Source of the DNA: Anisus vortex
Lineage: Eukaryota; Mollusca; Gastropoda; Planorbidae
Direction: 5' to 3'
Length of the DNA: 64,000 bases
Assembly: GCA_949126835.1 (NCBI GenBank)
Contig: OX421496.1
Location: 24,265,844-24,329,843 of the forward strand
Within the stretch, counting starts at the first letter, position 1, and every line of letters begins with the position of its first letter. The notes under the pieces are model-generated. The model made no database searches, had not been told where the DNA came from, and saw nothing but the letters and a program-made list of their open reading frames with translations. A program made the translations under genes and the position numbers. Positions 1-9,370 of the stretch are shown here, piece after piece.

Positions 1-116
1 AATTTTATTTAACTTTTTTTTTTCTCTATTACGGGAAACCCCTAATTTTTTATGTATTAGCAAAGAGTCGCCGAAGACTATAGTCTAGAGTCTAGATTCT
101 AGATTGACTCTAGATC

Positions 117-165
117 TTATATAAGATGGACCGCATGCTTTAATATTTCTACTATTTGATGACTC
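117..165 (+). mobile_element. Solo end of a foldback MITE (GGACCGC family)
   Basis: The stretch AAGATGGACCGCATGCTTTA followed by an ACTATTTGATGACTCA-like run matches the inverted ends of the foldback element at 51717-57422, for example the reverse complement of 52395-52435. Only one end is present here and it abuts a LINE remnant. It is a fragment with no coding content. Confidence 0.55.
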
Positions 166-606
166 ATTGACTCGAATGTTGTACGGACATTTAATCCTGC
201 GACAGTTAATATCCAACGTATCCAGAACTGCGCAGCCCGACTAGTTCTCAAGATGAAGAAGTCAAATGATATCAATCCTCTGCTCCGATCTCTGCACTGG
301 CTACCCATCAACAACCGGATCTCATATAAGCTGGCTTCCCTCTGTTATAGGTGACTGAATAACTGCGCCCCGGATTATCTTCGCTCTTGTATGGAGCTCT
401 ACACCCAGTCCCGCCCACTTCGTTCGGCATCTGACGCGCTTACTCTGCGGATCCCTCGTGTGAGGCTAGTGTCCGCTGGCGAACGTTCATTTTCCTACGC
501 AGGACCGTCCGCTTGGAATCACCTCCCACTACAGCTTCGCCAGAGCCCTAGCTATGACACCTTCAGGAGCCGGCTGAAGACTCACCTATTTCGTCAGCAG
601 AATTAG
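157..606 (+). pseudogene. 3' end of a CR1/L2-type LINE reverse transcriptase (broken)
   Basis: One frame reads IQNCAARLVL, then LHWLPINNRI, then (after an in-frame TGA at about 352) a domain ending SYAGPSAWNHLPLQLR and FRSRLKTHLF before the stop at 604-606. The order 'IQNxAARLV / LHWLP / AxxxWNxLP / FKxxLKTHLF' is the standard C-terminus of CR1/L2-group LINE ORF2 proteins (established knowledge). The copy is strongly 5'-truncated, keeping only about 150 codons after the reverse-transcriptase core, and carries one nonsense mutation, so it is dead. The (ATT)n run at 701-733 is the short-repeat 3' tail typical of L2-like LINEs, so the element ends at 733. Confidence 0.85.
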
Positions 607-699
607 CGTATTACTATATATTTCGTTGTCTGTCTGTATTCTGTAACTGTCGTCTGCGCATAGAACTGTCACCAACGGGATATGCGCTATATAAGCACC

Positions 700-700
<1 letters not shown>

Positions 701-733
<33 letters not shown>
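701..733 (+). repeat. (ATT)n microsatellite tail of the LINE
   Basis: About eleven ATT/TTA triplets directly follow the LINE 3' untranslated region. They are interpreted as the retrotransposon's terminal repeat rather than an unrelated microsatellite. Confidence 0.8.
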
Positions 734-734
<1 letters not shown>

Positions 735-735
<1 letters not shown>

Positions 736-1877
736 ACCTCGACACCTGACACTTAATCCCCGAAAGATAGTCCCATTGACACTTAATCCCGCGACACTTG
801 ATCCCTCCCGCGGACATGTAAACTAAGGAGAAATAAAACAAATGTATTTAAACAAAACATTTATATTTATTAATCAGTAGCCTACGTTTATATTTATTAA
901 TAATCAGTACATTTATTTTATTACACAGTAGGCCTACATTCAATTTTTTTTAACAGTAGGGCCTACATTTTTATTTAAGATACAGTAGGCCTACATTTAA
1001 CGCAATTTAATAAAAGGTAATGAGAAGTCTGCAAGTTAAATGTAAAGTGAAATAGAGAACTATAAATTAAAAAATTTAAATGTATGACAAGTAAACAATG
1101 GCACGCAGATAGACAAGAATTTCGATCGAAGAGAAACGTTCTACAGCATTTTTGACACGCGTTTTCTGCGTCTGGTATCTCTTGGGGACAGAGGGCTGCG
1201 AACCAGCAATTCCTTGCTGAAAAGACGTTCTTTGCTTCTGAATGTCTTTCTCGATTCCCTTAAAGAAAGTCCATAAAGTAGAATGATGGCACTGAAAAAG
1301 AGCTTGTAGTGCGAAGAGCCAACCTTCCACAGCTTGTTGTTATGGCAACACCTTCTGACGCCGTTTCAAAGTGATTCCATGTTTCGATTGGAAAGATTCC
1401 TGTAGGGCCTACTGTTCTCCACGTCCTGGTCTCCGTCTACCACGAAGGTAACAAAGGGAGGTGATCGGACCAAGTGGCTTGACCCTAGTCAAGGTGTTTT
1501 CTAACAATCCCATTCGGTCCCACCCACTATAGGCCTACGCAGGAGATCAAAGAGCCAAGTGGCACCAGAATTAAGCGGAGAAAGGGGAAATGGTGGGTCA
1601 AGTCATGGTCACTTGAACATTACGCATAAGGGTTTCCCTTAAGTGGCTAAAATAAGGAAACTAACTTCTGTTACTAATTAGTATTCCTATCAATTTGTTT
1701 GAACTTTGTGACAGCTAGTTCTCCAAATACATTTTTTAAATTTCTTCTTAGTTTACATTGCCGCGGGGGGGGGGGGGGGGGGGGATTACGTGTCGCGGGA
1801 TTAAGTGTGAACTAGACTATCTGTCGGGGGATTAAATGTCAAGCATTAACTGTCACAGGATTAAGTGTCACCAAACC
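735..1877. mobile_element. Mutator-like (MULE) DNA transposon remnant with long inverted ends
   Basis: The left end (about 745-850) and right end (about 1730-1877) are inverted copies of each other. Both contain the subterminal motif GACACTTAATCC(C) several times, then a CCGCGG patch and AATGTAAACTAAG. The left end lacks the outermost ~35 bases present at the right. A transposase C-terminal remnant lies inside on the minus strand (1076-1330). A poly-G run at about 1766-1784 sits in the right arm. I could not identify a target duplication. Confidence 0.7.
1076..1330 (-). pseudogene. MULE transposase C-terminal remnant
   Basis: An 84-residue minus-strand frame contains ALFQCHHSTLWTFFKGIEKD, then KRYQTQKTRVKNAVERF and LVYLRAIVYL. 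The pattern 'HPTLWxFxxGLxKD ... NxRxxxxVxxF ... YLRAIAYLSH' is the conserved C-terminus of the FLYWCH-associated MULE transposases of invertebrates. The catalytic DDE region is missing, so this is a deletion derivative. Its position between long inverted repeats agrees with that reading. Confidence 0.65.
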
Positions 1878-1889
1878 ACTTGAATATCT

Positions 1890-2126
1890 TCTTTTCGGAA
1901 TTTCCGATCGCACCAAGTCCTTTAGACTTTCGGTCTAGTAATTCAATGAGATTTTTTCAATGGAAAAGTAAGATTAAAATCGAAAGTTGTAGATTTAGCC
2001 TATACAGCGGAAGTCTTTAGGGAAGTTTAGGGGTCATTAAAGATATGTATAGTGTGCACACGGAAAAAAACAATTGCTAGGCTCTAAAAATAGAGCAAGC
2101 GCGCGGTCCACCTTATTATAGGCTGG
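1890..2126 (-). mobile_element. Foldback MITE copy (GGACCGC family)
   Basis: Read on the minus strand it begins at TAATAAGGTGGACCGC and continues with GCTCTATTTTTAGAGC, CCGTGTGCACAC and GATTTTAATCTTACTTTTCC, in the same order as the internal copy at 51896-52095. It is non-coding. The palindromic patch AGCTC/GAGCT-like near the end supports a foldback element. Confidence 0.65.
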
Positions 2127-2139
2127 TCTTTGGAATAGT

Positions 2140-2448
2140 AGCCTAATTGCCCACTGTATGGGTATAAGGCCTAGTAATTGCGGCAATTGCCCGCTGGTCG
2201 GGTATAATAATTGCCCACTAGTAGAAAATAGTAATTGCTCTATAATTGGAAATAGTAATTGCCCACTGGTCGGGGAAAAGCTTAGTAATTGCCTACTAGT
2301 AGAAAAAAATCATTGCTCTATAGTTGGAAATAGTAATTGCCCGCTGCTCGGGTATAGTAATTGCCCACAAGTAGAAAATAGTAATTGCCGACTTTTTGGG
2401 TATAGTAATTGCCCACTGTACGCTGTTCAGATATAGTAATTGCCCACT
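2140..2448 (+). repeat. Degenerate ~24-bp minisatellite (AGTAATTGCCCACT unit)
   Basis: About twelve imperfect units of the form TAGTAATTGCCC-ACTAGTAGAAAA or -ACTGGTCGGGTA follow one another. An uninterrupted reading frame across it (2158-2436) repeats NSNCPLVG-like residues, but this is a by-product of the unit length and not evidence for a protein. A related array with ACCCACTAGTTGGGTATAG lies at 16560. Confidence 0.8.
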
Positions 2449-2451
2449 AGT

Positions 2452-3030
2452 GGGGGAAACTGGGGTAAAACGAGATACTTAAGGGAAAAAACCCTGTCGT
2501 ATCAAAGATAACATTGACATGTAAACGACATTCTGTGTACTGAACAAGCAAGATGTGGACAACAATGTCACAACAAAAAAAAAAGATGAGATTTGTTTGT
2601 TTCAAAAGAAACACAAATGATTTATTGGGCTAACCGTATTTTCCCATTTTGCCCCATGCCTGGGGTAAAACGAGACATTCGCTGAGGGTATGCTAAATCA
2701 AATGTCAGTCGTTGCAAAGTTCACAAACAAAAACTGGGGCATTTTTTCTTTCATCCAGACCTGCACAGCTGTAGTGTGCCAACCTGTTAAAGTCACTATG
2801 ACAGGCTACCCAGCTTTCTGCACTTTCAGAGTAGGGGAACCTGGTGTAAAACGAGATACTTAAGGGAAAAAACCCCTGTCGTATCAAAGATAACATTGAC
2901 ATGTAAACGACATTCTGTGTACTGAACAAGCAAGTGGTTGACAGTGGTTGACAATAATGACACAACAAAAAAAGATGAGATTTGTTTGTTTCAAAAGAAA
3001 CACAAATGATTTATTGAGTTAACCGTATTT
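2452..3030 (+). repeat. Direct duplication of a ~190-bp GGGTAAAACGAGA repeat
   Basis: The block starting GGGTAAAACGAGATACTTAA at 2463 is repeated from about 2847 with near identity through CATGTAAACGACATTCTGTG and on to TTTATTG. The first copy also contains a second motif (TGGGGTAAAACGAGACATTC, near 2660). A related inverted piece is at 16195-16245. It looks like the ends of a pogo/Tigger-type element, because a transposon-type zinc finger lies between the copies. Confidence 0.6.
2705..2836 (-). pseudogene. C-terminal zinc-finger fragment of a pogo-like transposase
   Basis: The minus strand reads ESWVACHSDFNRLAHYSCAG and then VFVCELCND before a stop. The arrangement 'W-x-x-C-x(5)-R-x-A-H-x-x-C-A-x-x-x ... 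F-x-C-x-x-C' is the PHD-like finger that ends many invertebrate pogo/jerky DDE transposases (established family pattern). Nothing upstream of the finger survives because the second GGGTAAAACGAGA repeat begins at 2838. The assignment to pogo rather than another DDE family is inference. Confidence 0.45.
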
Positions 3031-3586
3031 TCCCATTTCGCCCAATTGTTTTGTCCTGTTTTACCCAACATAACCTTGTTCACAAAGCCTTCACACACGC
3101 TGCCATGCTTAGGCCTATGTGAACTGGTGACCAGTTTACGGTGTATTTATTTTTTTTTTTACTATACCAGTGTGTTTTGTTTTTTTTAGCTATATATTCT
3201 TTGTAAATTACTAAATTATGTACCAAAACTTGTCCGTTTTGGGTAAATAACTTTGTTAACGATTATTGTGAGGGAAGATGGTTATTAGTAATTAGTAGGA
3301 AATGTACTGTGGTTTTTAAATATATATAGTTTAGTTTAGTTAGATTGTTGATAGATTTAGAGATCTTCGTTTTACTTGTAATATGAAGCTACAGTTTTTA
3401 ACATTTGTTTACAAATTATTTTTGAGCGCCTGGTCACCTTGCCTGGTTCTGATTGGTCTGTTATTTAATCCTATTTGAATCGGATTGGTCAGTAATAGTT
3501 GTCGATTCGCCCTGGAGGGCTATTTAATTCCCTTCCGGTCAGCAGTAAAGCCTTCTTATTGTGTATGGTCCAGTATGGCATCTCTC
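3031..3586. other. No gene seen; CCAAT/TATTTAA promoter-like patch
   Basis: The stretch is AT-rich and without a recognisable frame. At 3449-3575 two ATTGG (inverted CCAAT) boxes are followed by CTATTTAATTCCC and, about 30 bases on, GGTCAGCAG. This resembles an RNA polymerase II core promoter or an LTR U3 region, but nothing beside it supports either. Confidence 0.25.
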
Positions 3587-4171
3587 CAGTGGCGTAGCTA
3601 GGGATGGGCAGGGGGGACATATGTCCCCGGGTGCCACGTTAGGGGGCGCCAAAATGAGTATTAAAACTAATTATTTAATTTTATTTTGATGTAAACTAAT
3701 GTTTCCCAAATAGGCCTACGTTTGCAAGATTGAATTTTGGAGCTCCACAAATATCTTCATTACAAACCAGTTGGCAAGTATGATTTTGGCGCCCCCATTG
3801 AGCATTCTACTCATAAACAAATAACACATCCACAATGTAGGATTGCTGATGGCGTTTTTTTTTTAAAACAAAGATCTGTTCGGGTTCAAATATTATTCTT
3901 CATTTACTGAAAGTGGCATCTGGTTTTAACAAGTATACAGGTTGGATAATTTCGAGTCGAATATACTTAGCATGAGTACACTCAGCTAAATAGGATCCAG
4001 TTGTTATCACATTTTTTTGGAACAGTTAAAAGTAGGCTATATATTTGTTTTTCTCTCGTTCAACAACTCGTTGGGGAGAATTAAAAAGAGTTTTGCCATT
4101 CACAGTAAAGAGGGAGTCTGAAACACGCTGCACGATCAGAAGTTGTTAAAGCTATTTATGAAGGACTAGAT

Positions 4172-6136
4172 CAGGGGTCGGCATTTATTTGATAGCGGCA
4201 TGCCAAAGTAGAATTTCTAATTCACTCGGCGTGCCAACAGCCAAATAGTCGACCTCTGCTATATTTATTATTTTTAACTATAATTATTACATGTATGTAT
4301 CATGATAAAAAAAAGGCGCTTTACTAAGAAACCGTACAAAAGTCAACACAGATTAGTCACATATTGCGATAATAACAACAATTACGTAAAATAATGCTCG
4401 TATATACGCTTAAGCTGTTGTTGTTTTTTAAAAGTTAAAACAAATAAATTTGATCTCGAATTATTTTGTGTGCTTATTTAAAGAAGATAAAAAACATGTG
4501 AATGCTATTATTATTTGTCTGTATCAATTAATGTGAGCCTTGCTTAATGCTTCAAGAGTTAGACGACTTTCTTTTGGGATTAAACAAGTTTTTTTGTATG
4601 AGAAAATCTGTTAACAAGTTTAAGTTGAGCCAATAGATGAAAGTAACACAAATGCAACGTTTTTCAAACAAATGAACGGTATAGCTATAGCTGACGACCT
4701 TTCTAAGCAGCTTTCCTCAGATTTGTTCGCAATTCGGCAAATTTTGATGTCCATAAATCGGATGTTTTAAATTCAATTTGCTGCATTTCAAAATAGACTT
4801 CAGCCAGAAAACTCCGCTTTGAGTGCTTCAATGTACTTCTTAAGCTCATCTATGTGTAATGTATATAGATCTGAATGAGTTTTAACATAGGGGAAGTACT
4901 ATAATGTTTTAGTAATATCACGGATAAATATGTCTAATGTCCAGTTTCAATCCAAATTCTTTACAGTAATAATGAGTAACCAAACAGTTCAAGAATTGTT
5001 TGATCCTGTCTTTGTAAACACAAGTTCTACATTTAAATGAGTCGTTATGTCTGTCAAAAACATCAGTTTCATCAGGCATTCTTTATCATTCAATTAAGAA
5101 AAATATTGTTTCATCAAGAAACATCGTATACTGTTTCCAGACACGAAACGAATCTATTGAACACTTAACCTTGACTAAGTCAGCGAAAATTGCTATGCAA
5201 CAGCAGATCTCCATATTCAAATTTCTTGTAGTAAAGATTTGAATTGCCGGTAAATCAACGAAGAGTTGGAAACTATAAAGTTGACTATTTTAACAACTGT
5301 TTCCATTACGGAGCGCAAGTCCAATAAAGAGATCTTTGCACAAAAACTTTCATGGTGTATAATGCAATGGAAGCTTAACAGCAACCTCCCAATGTGGTTT
5401 ACAAGAAATTTGAAAAATCTGTTTTGTTTGCCAAACATCGAAGCAGCGTTTTTGTCATTTTCGGACATTTTATGGGCACTTATACCTTGATATAGGCCTA
5501 TACCGCCGCATAATATAACATTTTGAATAATATATATATATAGGCCTACTGATATGGTGAAATTATATTAATTTGAGGGATATCCTCTTGTTAAGATAAA
5601 TTTAAAATATCAAATCGGAAATCTGAAATCGATCAAGGTTGTTAGCCTATATACTTTTTATTATTCGGGGGAGGGAGGGGAAATTTCGGTGGCACATTTT
5701 TTTTTAAGTTAATTAAATTGACGGATATACTTTATAATAATATTTTTATTGGAATCAAGAAAAAACAATTAAGTTAATGGTTTGCAGATACTGACCACTT
5801 GTATTCGGTATTTTTTTTTGGCTTGCGATAGATAAAAACAAAACCAACCAAATGTAGAATAGTCAGCACATTCTTTTGATGTAGCATTCTTTGATGTAAG
5901 CACAGGAGACGCAAAGACTAGTTTTTATCTGCTGAAACTGAACGCTTTCGAACAGGCAAACGACGGAATGATTTATTTTGATTTATTTGAACAAGATCAG
6001 CGAGAGCTAATGAAAAAAAATGACATGGCACGCAGAATCATTAAAAAACACAATTTTTTCGGGGGTCCTCCGCGTGCCAATGAAACGGGCTCCGCGTGCC
6101 AAGTCTAGCACGCGTGCCGTAGGTTACTGTCCTCTG
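4172..6136. mobile_element. Nested hAT transposon with exact 8-bp target duplication
   Basis: The left end CAGGGGTCGGCAT and right end (reverse complement CAGAGGACAGTAACCTACGG) bracket 1965 bp. The 8 bases before (4164-4171) and after (6137-6144) are both GACTAGAT, the hallmark of hAT insertion. Both ends carry the 'GCACGCGTGCC' type subterminal repeats. A broken transposase lies inside on the minus strand. The insertion is into the hAT that begins at 3587, so it is younger than that element. Confidence 0.9.
4530..5468 (-). pseudogene. hAT transposase of GTF2IRD2/ZBED type, decayed
   Basis: The clearest part (5468-5217) reads FHCIIHHESFCAKI, then VVKIVNFIVSNSSLIYRQFK and LLQEI. This is the conserved 'CxIHQE-LCAK ... 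VNFIRxRxLNHRQFxxLLEE' block of GTF2IRD2-like hAT transposases. Below 5217, fragments such as LNDKECLMKLMFLTDITTHL continue the same domain order in shifting frames with stops. The protein is therefore non-functional. The C-terminal dimerisation block is too degraded to read with certainty. Confidence 0.75.
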
Positions 6137-6144
6137 GACTAGAT

Positions 6145-6700
6145 GAACTAATAGAGCTGTTGGAAAAATTATCAGAAGATGCAACTATGACGCCTGACAC
6201 CAGAAGTGATGCAGAAACTTTGCTGGCAGGTATATTAAACTTTAACTTCCTAGTTTTATTACATTTCTGGAACATAATACTTGGGAAAATTGATCGTGTC
6301 CAGAAACGGTTGCAGGATCCTACTATGAATTTCAAGGAAGCAGCAAGCATCTTATCTTGAATCGCTAGAGCAAGAACTTGTCAACATTCGTGATAATTTG
6401 AGCCAAGTTGCATCAGACAATGGAAAAACAAAATGCACAACTTGGGGAATCGAGGTTGACAGAAGGATTAGACAACAAAGGAGGATGCCTGGAGAGTTAG
6501 CAAGAGATGCCGGACTTTCTGCAGAAGAAGAAATTGTACGTGTTATGAACAGCGTAATTGATAGACTCAAAAGATATCAATACAGTTTTTACGTCTAAAA
6601 AAGCTTAACACCAAATTTGGATTTTTACTAGACGTCAAAACTCTTTTCGCTGAGACAAATGTCGATACACTTCGTCAAAATCGCAAAATGTCTACGACAC
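6145..6700 (+). pseudogene. Middle part of a DUF4371-type hAT transposase
   Basis: FLVLLHFWNIILGKIDRVQK and RLQDPTMNFKEAA match the 'FWxxVLxxIDxVQKRLQDPxMNFxxAA' segment of ZMYM-like hAT transposases. Two further frames carry the expected continuation (MPGELARDAGLSAEEE, then KFGFLLDV). Frameshifts and stops at 6358 and 6596 break the frame. It is the continuation of the element starting at 3587 on the far side of the nested insertion. Confidence 0.75.
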
Positions 6701-6724
6701 TGACGTCAATTGTCACGAATTGTG

Positions 6725-6905
6725 CGAAGGGAAGGAGGCAGTATTTCAAAGAGTTAAGAGCGGGAAAGGAAGGTCGAAAATGATCGAAAATGGAACGGCT
6801 GCTCCCTCCTGGCTATGCTACTGGCTTAGAAAGGAGGAAAGTAGGCAGTATTTCAAAGAGTTTAGGACTGGAAGGGAAAGAGGCAGTATTTCAAAGAGTT
6901 TAGGG
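6725..6905 (+). repeat. Three imperfect copies of GGCAGTATTTCAAAGAGTT
   Basis: The motif begins at about 6737, 6851 and 6881, each time followed by a GGGA/GGAA-rich run. It lies at the decayed end of the hAT element and may be subterminal repeat amplification. Confidence 0.6.
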
Positions 6906-7445
6906 CGGTTCTTGGTTATTTTAGTTGTTGGTTCTTTCTTTGCATCCTAAGTAACTAGTCCGTTGGTTCCATACTTTGCATTATAAGTTGTTGATGGTTC
7001 CTTTCTTTGCACCCTAAGTAGTTTTAGTAGTTGTGGTTCCTTTATTTGCATTCTAAGTAGTTGTTTCCTTTCTTTGCATCCTAAGTAGTTGTTGGTTCCA
7101 GTCTTTGCATCCTAAGTAGTTGTTGGTTCCAGTCTTTGCATCCTAAGTAGTTGTTGGTTCCAGTCTTTGCATCCTAAGTAGTTGTTGGTTCCAGTCTTTG
7201 CATCCTTATCCAGTCTTTGCATCCTAATAGTTAGTAGTTGTTGGTTCCTTTCTTTGTATTTTAAGTAGGTGTTGGTTCCTTTCTGTGCATCCTATTGGTT
7301 CCTTCTTTGCATTCTAAGTAGTTGTTGGTTCCAGTCTTTGCATCCTAAGTAGTTGTTGGTTCCAGTCTTAGCATCCTAAGTAGTTAGTAGTTGTTGGTTC
7401 CTTTCTTTGCATCCTATCGGTTCCTTCTTTGATTCCTAAGTAGTT
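6906..7445 (+). repeat. ~32-bp minisatellite (TTGGTTCCAGTCTTTGCATC)
   Basis: About sixteen units of the form GTTGTTGGTTCC-(A/T)GTCTTTGCATCCTAAGTA, several identical in the centre (7090-7210) and more diverged at the edges. It grades into the related 62-bp array that follows. No coding function is suggested. Confidence 0.9.
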
Positions 7446-8012
7446 GTTTGTTCCTTTCTATGTGGTCCCTATCTGTGCAGTAAATGTATTTTTTTGGTCC
7501 CAATCTGTGTAGTAAATGCAGTTTTTAATACCTACCTGTGTTGTAAATGTAATTGTTGGTCACAGTCTGTGTAGTAAATGCAGTTGTTAATACCTACCTG
7601 TGTTGTAAATGTAATTGTTGGTCTCAGTCTGTGTAGTAAATGCAGTTGTTAATACCTACCTGTGTAGTAAATGTAATTGTTGGTCTCAGTCTGTGTAGTA
7701 AATGCAGTTGTTAATACCTACCTGTGTAGTAAATGTAATTGTTGGTCTCAGTCTGTGTAGTAAATGCAGTTGTTAATATCTACCTGTGTAGTAAATGTAA
7801 TTGTTGGTCTCAGTCTGTGTAGTAAATGCAGTTGTTAATACCTACCCGTGTTGTAAATGTAATTGTTGGTCTCAGTCTGTGTAGTAAATGCAGTTGTTAA
7901 TACCTACCCGTGTTGTAAATGTAATTGTTGGTCTCAGTCTGTGTAGTAAATTAAATGCAGTTGTTAATACCTACCTGTGTTGTAAATGTAATTGTTGGTC
8001 TCAGTCTGTGTT
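7446..8012 (+). repeat. ~62-bp minisatellite (GTTGGTCTCAGTCTGTGTAG)
   Basis: About nine units alternate a TTGGTCTCAGTCTGTGTAGT half with a TTAATACCTACCTGTGTTGT half, a higher-order dimer of the preceding 32-bp type. Isolated units reappear at 9138, 9763 and about 10000. The array was therefore probably continuous before several elements were inserted. Confidence 0.9.
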
Positions 8013-8029
8013 GCATATGAACTAGGACC

Positions 8030-8330
8030 ATGCGGTTTCTTAACTCCAGCTTCTTAAAACTGGAAACCGCTCCTTGCCCTAGTGAATATGCAAAGAAATG
8101 ATATCCGTTGTGGCATTTCAATAGCGCTGGTGCTCTCCCCTACGCCACAGCCTCCAAGTGTTTTCACAGAGTAGAAATAGAGCCAAGTTCAACAGGGTTT
8201 ACTTTCCCCGCTGACTCTACGAAGCCCGTTCCCGTGGTTTGTGATTCTGCTTGGTTGTAGATAGTGACGTTGAGTGTGTTAGTTCATTCTTCTGGCTATT
8301 TCAAGTGAGTCCGTTTTCCCGATTCTAGTT
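8030..8330 (-). rRNA. 28S rRNA-derived pseudogene segment (left arm)
   Basis: On the minus strand the order is CACTATCTACAACC, ACGGGAACGGGCTT, GTCAGCGGGGAAAG, ACCCTGTTGAACTTGGCTCT, then TATTGAAATGCCACAAC and ATTTCTTTGCATATTCA. This follows the conserved core of metazoan 28S rRNA downstream of the R2 site (established knowledge). Roughly a quarter of positions differ from the conserved sequence, so this is a relic and not a working rRNA. Confidence 0.7.
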
Positions 8331-8774
8331 GAAATGGATCATTTTTGCTTTTCAAGCAGTAGCCTACATTGATCTTAGTCTCAATCCGTTTTCGTCTCGA
8401 CTGGTTTCTCGTTTGCTTAGACCACCAGAATCGATATTCAGTTATACATGACCGCTTTCTGTATACATCATGTGTTGCCTTCAAAAAGGCATTTGTTGCC
8501 TTCAAAAAGGCATTTTGAGGCCTGTCTGATTTGGGCGAACAATTGGATTTGTTAGAGTTGATTTCCAAGTTCAGTTCCAGATTGGCACTCAGAAGTGTGT
8601 CCTAGATTGATTCTTTGTTGGTAATCCAACATTCTAGTATGTTCAGTTCTGAGTGTAGAAATGTCGGCCTTCTTTTGACTGTATAGCGATCATTCAGTTT
8701 TCTTTCTGGTGGATTGTTCTCATTTTTGATGATTCAAACGAAGTTGTTGTGTCACAGCAGAAAATTTAAGAATG

Positions 8775-9085
8775 CGGGATAAACTTCTGAACTTTTTCTT
8801 GGTAGCCAAATGCGTTGTCATTCAATAAGTGACTCAAATGAAAGAATTGACGAGGTTTTCATTGTCCTTATCTACGTTTTAGCAAAACCACAGCCAAGAC
8901 AATAGGCTTGTTAGATTCAGCGCGGGAAAAGACCCTGTCTAGCTTAGCTCTATTCCGACTTTGTGAGACCACATGAAGGGTGTGGCCTAGGTTCAAGCAC
9001 AAGCACCATTGACATACCACAACCATTTTCATTTCTTTACTTATTCACTAAAGCAAAAAGTGGTAGGCCAGTTTTAGATGCTGTA
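8775..9085 (+). rRNA. 28S rRNA-derived pseudogene segment (right arm)
   Basis: Reading forward: GGGATAAACTTCTGAACT, GGTAGCCAAATGCG, ATAAGTGACTCAAATGAA, TTGTCCTTATCTACG, AAAACCACAGCCAAG, GGGAAAAGACCCTGT, CATGAAGGGTGTGGCC and ATTTCTTTACTTATTCA. All appear in the order of 28S rRNA across the R2 integration site (…TTAAGG/TAGCCAAATGCC…). The run is uninterrupted at that site, so no R2 element is inserted. Divergence is high, so it is a pseudogene. Confidence 0.8.
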
Positions 9086-9238
9086 GTCAATCCACCTCAT
9101 GGCCTAGTGTCCTGTTGTGCTATGTAGAATATCTAGATGTTGGTCTCAGTCTGTGTAGAATGAGTAGTAGTTGGTTCTAATTACTGAGCTATATGGAGTG
9201 CTCAATCGAAGAAAATGCAGTCTCTTACTTATAGCACA

Positions 9239-9354
9239 GTAAAATGGCCGATTTGACCCGGAAATACATACGTTTATTTTCATCGAATTTCATTGAAGCA
9301 TTTCCGGAAAGTGTTAAAAATGTTTGTCTTTCCGGGTCAAATCGATTATTTTAC
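9239..9354. repeat. 116-bp near-palindrome (GTAAAATGGCCGATTTGACC)
   Basis: The left half GTAAAATGGCCGATTTGACC-CGGAAA pairs with the right half, whose reverse complement starts GTAAAATAATCGATTTGACC-CGGAAA. The short loop sits near 9295. One arm recurs at 9898-9930. It should form a long hairpin as RNA or single-stranded DNA. Confidence 0.75.
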
Positions 9355-9370
9355 TTGGCTTCAATACTTA

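Larger units (their letters stand above)
3587..6823 (+). mobile_element. hAT transposon, split by a second hAT
   Basis: It starts with CAGTGGCGTAGCTAGGG, the same terminal repeat as the intact element at 22799-25063, and the first ~500 bases match that copy closely (GGCGCCAAAATGAG, ACAAACCAGTTGGCAAG, GATAATTTCGAGTCGAAT). A different hAT has inserted at 4172-6136. Transposase-derived sequence resumes at 6145. The best candidate right end is CTGGCTATGCTACTG at 6823, a decayed version of the terminal repeat. No matching target duplication survives at the outer ends. Confidence 0.7.
8016..9115. mobile_element. 1.1-kb element with inverted arms of 28S rRNA origin
   Basis: Two arms of about 300 bp (8016-8330 and 8775-9115) are inverted relative to each other. 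Each independently resembles the same stretch of large-subunit rRNA, from the R2 target site onwards. Outermost, both arms share (A/C)ACTAGG-CCATG and AAAACTGG. Minisatellite units flank both sides, so the whole block looks like an insertion into the 7446-8012 array. The ~440-bp centre contains a 20-bp direct repeat (TTGCCTTCAAAAAGGCATTT, about 8474 and 8494) and no convincing protein frame. Function unknown. Confidence 0.65.

Noticed and set aside
2158..2436. Cys-rich NSNCPLVG repeat protein
   Set aside because: The reading frame simply follows the ~24-bp minisatellite; units are degenerate at DNA level without preservation of codons.
5266..5490. Plus-strand frame opposite the hAT transposase
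   Set aside because: The minus strand gives a clear transposase match; the plus frame is its shadow.
6906..8012. CRISPR-like repeat-spacer array
   Set aside because: Units are contiguous and drifting, with no unique spacers, and the DNA is eukaryotic.
8030..9085. Working 28S rRNA genes
   Set aside because: Both segments are partial, inverted and heavily substituted at positions that are nearly invariant.
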